Of a DNA stretch of 64,000 nt, positions 63,030 through 64,000 are shown piece by piece. Each line of letters opens with the position of its first letter. The first letter of the stretch is position 1. The DNA comes from Leptodontidium sp. MPI-SDFR-AT-0119 (lineage: Eukaryota; Ascomycota; Leotiomycetes; Helotiales; Leptodontidiaceae). The position numbers and the translations under genes are program-made. The notes under the pieces are model-generated. The model had not been told where the DNA came from. It made no database searches and saw only the letters and a list, made by a program, of their open reading frames with translations. The stretch spans positions 1,302,001 to 1,366,000 of the forward strand of contig JAHLEZ010000020.1 of NCBI GenBank assembly GCA_020726505.1. Reading direction: 5' to 3'.

Positions 63030-64000
63030 TCACCTGGCACCAATGGCTGCCAGGCCTCTTCGAGCGTAACCGGTGAGGCTCTTGCTGCGTTTATGACGAT
63101 TGGAGCGTACTCCACGACTTGGTGACGGGCTCCGACTGTCATAAGACTCCGAGCTATATGACTCGCTGTCACTAAGTCCTCGAGATCTCGATCTAGACTT
63201 TCGGCGCCACTCACGCTCAATATTATTCCTGGGACCGTTCACCACTCTGTTAGCTGCCAAACCGCCCACAATGGCCTCTAATGCGTGCCGTCTGGGGTGC
63301 CTGTGAGTCTTATGTTCAGCAGCTGTATCGATTGCACCAGCTCCGATTGCTGCAGTGAGGACACGCCTTCCTTTCGGGCCATCCCATCCTCCAGGTTCTT
63401 TCCGTACTCTGAAAGCTTCAGTGGCGCCCGCCACTAAAGCAGCCTTGGCGGCATGTTGAATCTCCGGTGCTCCAACGGCCTCTCTCCAGCCGGTGCCAGG
63501 CCGTGGGAGACTTCGGCTTCTGCCATTCCTTTCGAGCACCCTGCCGTTCCTGCCTTGATATCTCATATGCCGGTCGACCCTTCCTCCTGTGTCGTCTGTA
63601 TGCTTTTCATACAGCTCACCTGCTTTATAGCCAGCAAAAGCACCGGCCGCGCTAATCGCTGCTGTACTACAAGCTTTACCCGACCGTGGACGATGCACTT
63701 CGCCATCTCTGCGATCCCATAGCTCTTTTCCGCCAACTGCTAGAGCTGCAAAACATAGAGCTCCAAGTATCTTCTCATTTCGAGACTTGTCAGTTCCTCC
63801 CGGACCCAAACTCTCGTAACCATATCGTGCATTTGCCATCTCTGAGGACTGTTGTACGTTACTAACAGGTGTGCGATACGGTGAGCTACGGTCAACCGAT
63901 CTAGCCCGCAGCGATGGGTGATATCGATCACCCCGAACTATAGTACGTTGAGGTATATGAATTATCGGTATGCGATTGTTGGTTGAATGCTTCTTCAGTT
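63030..64000 (-). CDS. DUF3824 RS/glycine-rich protein, 5' end beyond the window
   Basis: At least 320 residues; the frame is open from 63030 to the right edge. The Met at 63839 is internal, since the frame continues upstream through RYHPSLRARSVDRSSPYRTP without a stop. AISAAGAFAGYKAGELYEKH, AKAALVAGATEAFRVRKEPG and GRRVLTAAIGAGAIDTAAE are the repeated Ala/Gly-rich blocks of DUF3824. RKSRSRSRGLSDSESYSSES near the end is an RS-like segment. The role is unknown; such proteins are common in filamentous ascomycetes. The 3' end is complete. Confidence 0.8.
   Translation of the reverse strand, partial: LKKHSTNNRIPIIHIPQRTIVRGDRYHPSLRARSVDRSSPYRTPVSNVQQSSEMANARYGYESLGPGGTDKSRNEKILGALCFAALAVGGKELWDRRDGEVHRPRSGKACSTAAISAAGAFAGYKAGELYEKHTDDTGGRVDRHMRYQGRNGRVLERNGRSRSLPRPGTGWREAVGAPEIQHAAKAALVAGATEAFRVRKEPGGWDGPKGRRVLTAAIGAGAIDTAAEHKTHRHPRRHALEAIVGGLAANRVVNGPRNNIEREWRRKSRSRSRGLSDSESYSSESYDSRSPSPSRGVRSNRHKRSKSLTGYARRGLAAIGAR

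Overview
This window is nuclear DNA from a filamentous ascomycete (Pezizomycotina). Genes carry short introns of about 50-70 bp with GT-AG (once GC-AG) borders. Families typical of mould genomes are present: HET domain, Zn(II)2Cys6 regulators, fungal CaMKK, Fmp46, DUF3824 and a fungal cellulose-binding module. Fungal transposons (LTR, Tad-type LINE, Helitron, Fot1/pogo-like, hAT) are frequent. Species cannot be fixed from sequence alone; gene content would fit Leotiomycetes, but that is a guess. Many dead genes carry stops explicable by C-to-T or G-to-A change, and two AT-rich islands suggest past repeat-induced point mutation (RIP).

Layout. 0-6 kb is a transposon graveyard: a truncated phosphatidylserine decarboxylase, a solo LTR with perfect target duplication, a decayed Helitron, and a MITE sitting in the promoter of a truncated copy of the unknown gene found intact at 47.5-48.5 kb. 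6-14 kb holds two short-chain dehydrogenases (SDRs), a DUF1330 protein and relics of an epoxide hydrolase, a HET/NB-ARC protein, an ankyrin protein and a MADS-box protein. 15.5-16.3 kb is a Fot1-like non-autonomous element. 16.8-34 kb is the best preserved block: a secreted yellow/MRJP-like protein, a CYP52-like P450 divergent from an epoxide hydrolase, a second P450, a Zn2Cys6 regulator, an amidase and an MFS transporter. 34-47 kb is accessory: an HET gene, minisatellites, a short MADS-box protein, a membrane-protein pseudogene, a DUF3435 relic, a third SDR, and fragments of a transcription factor, an HET gene and a Reg1-like gene, then LINE and LTR relics. 47.5-54.3 kb holds the intact unknown gene, a beta-propeller gene cut by a transposon, a second MITE and a frameshifted membrane protein. 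54.3-64 kb has a hAT element that has cut the 3' end off a CaMKK-type kinase gene, then fmp46, a methyltransferase relic and a DUF3824 gene running off the right edge.

How the genes may work together. From 19.6 to 33.9 kb, two P450s, an epoxide hydrolase, an amidase, a regulator and an exporter/importer lie together with no polyketide synthase, NRPS or terpene synthase. That suggests a catabolic or detoxification cluster (oxidise, open the epoxide, cleave the amide, transport) rather than a complete secondary-metabolite cluster. This is inference from adjacency only. No wholly new defence or mobile system could be demonstrated. The strongest observations are structurally exact transposon insertions (perfect 8-bp duplications) that explain the ends of two host genes, and a small MADS-box-like protein family present at two loci.
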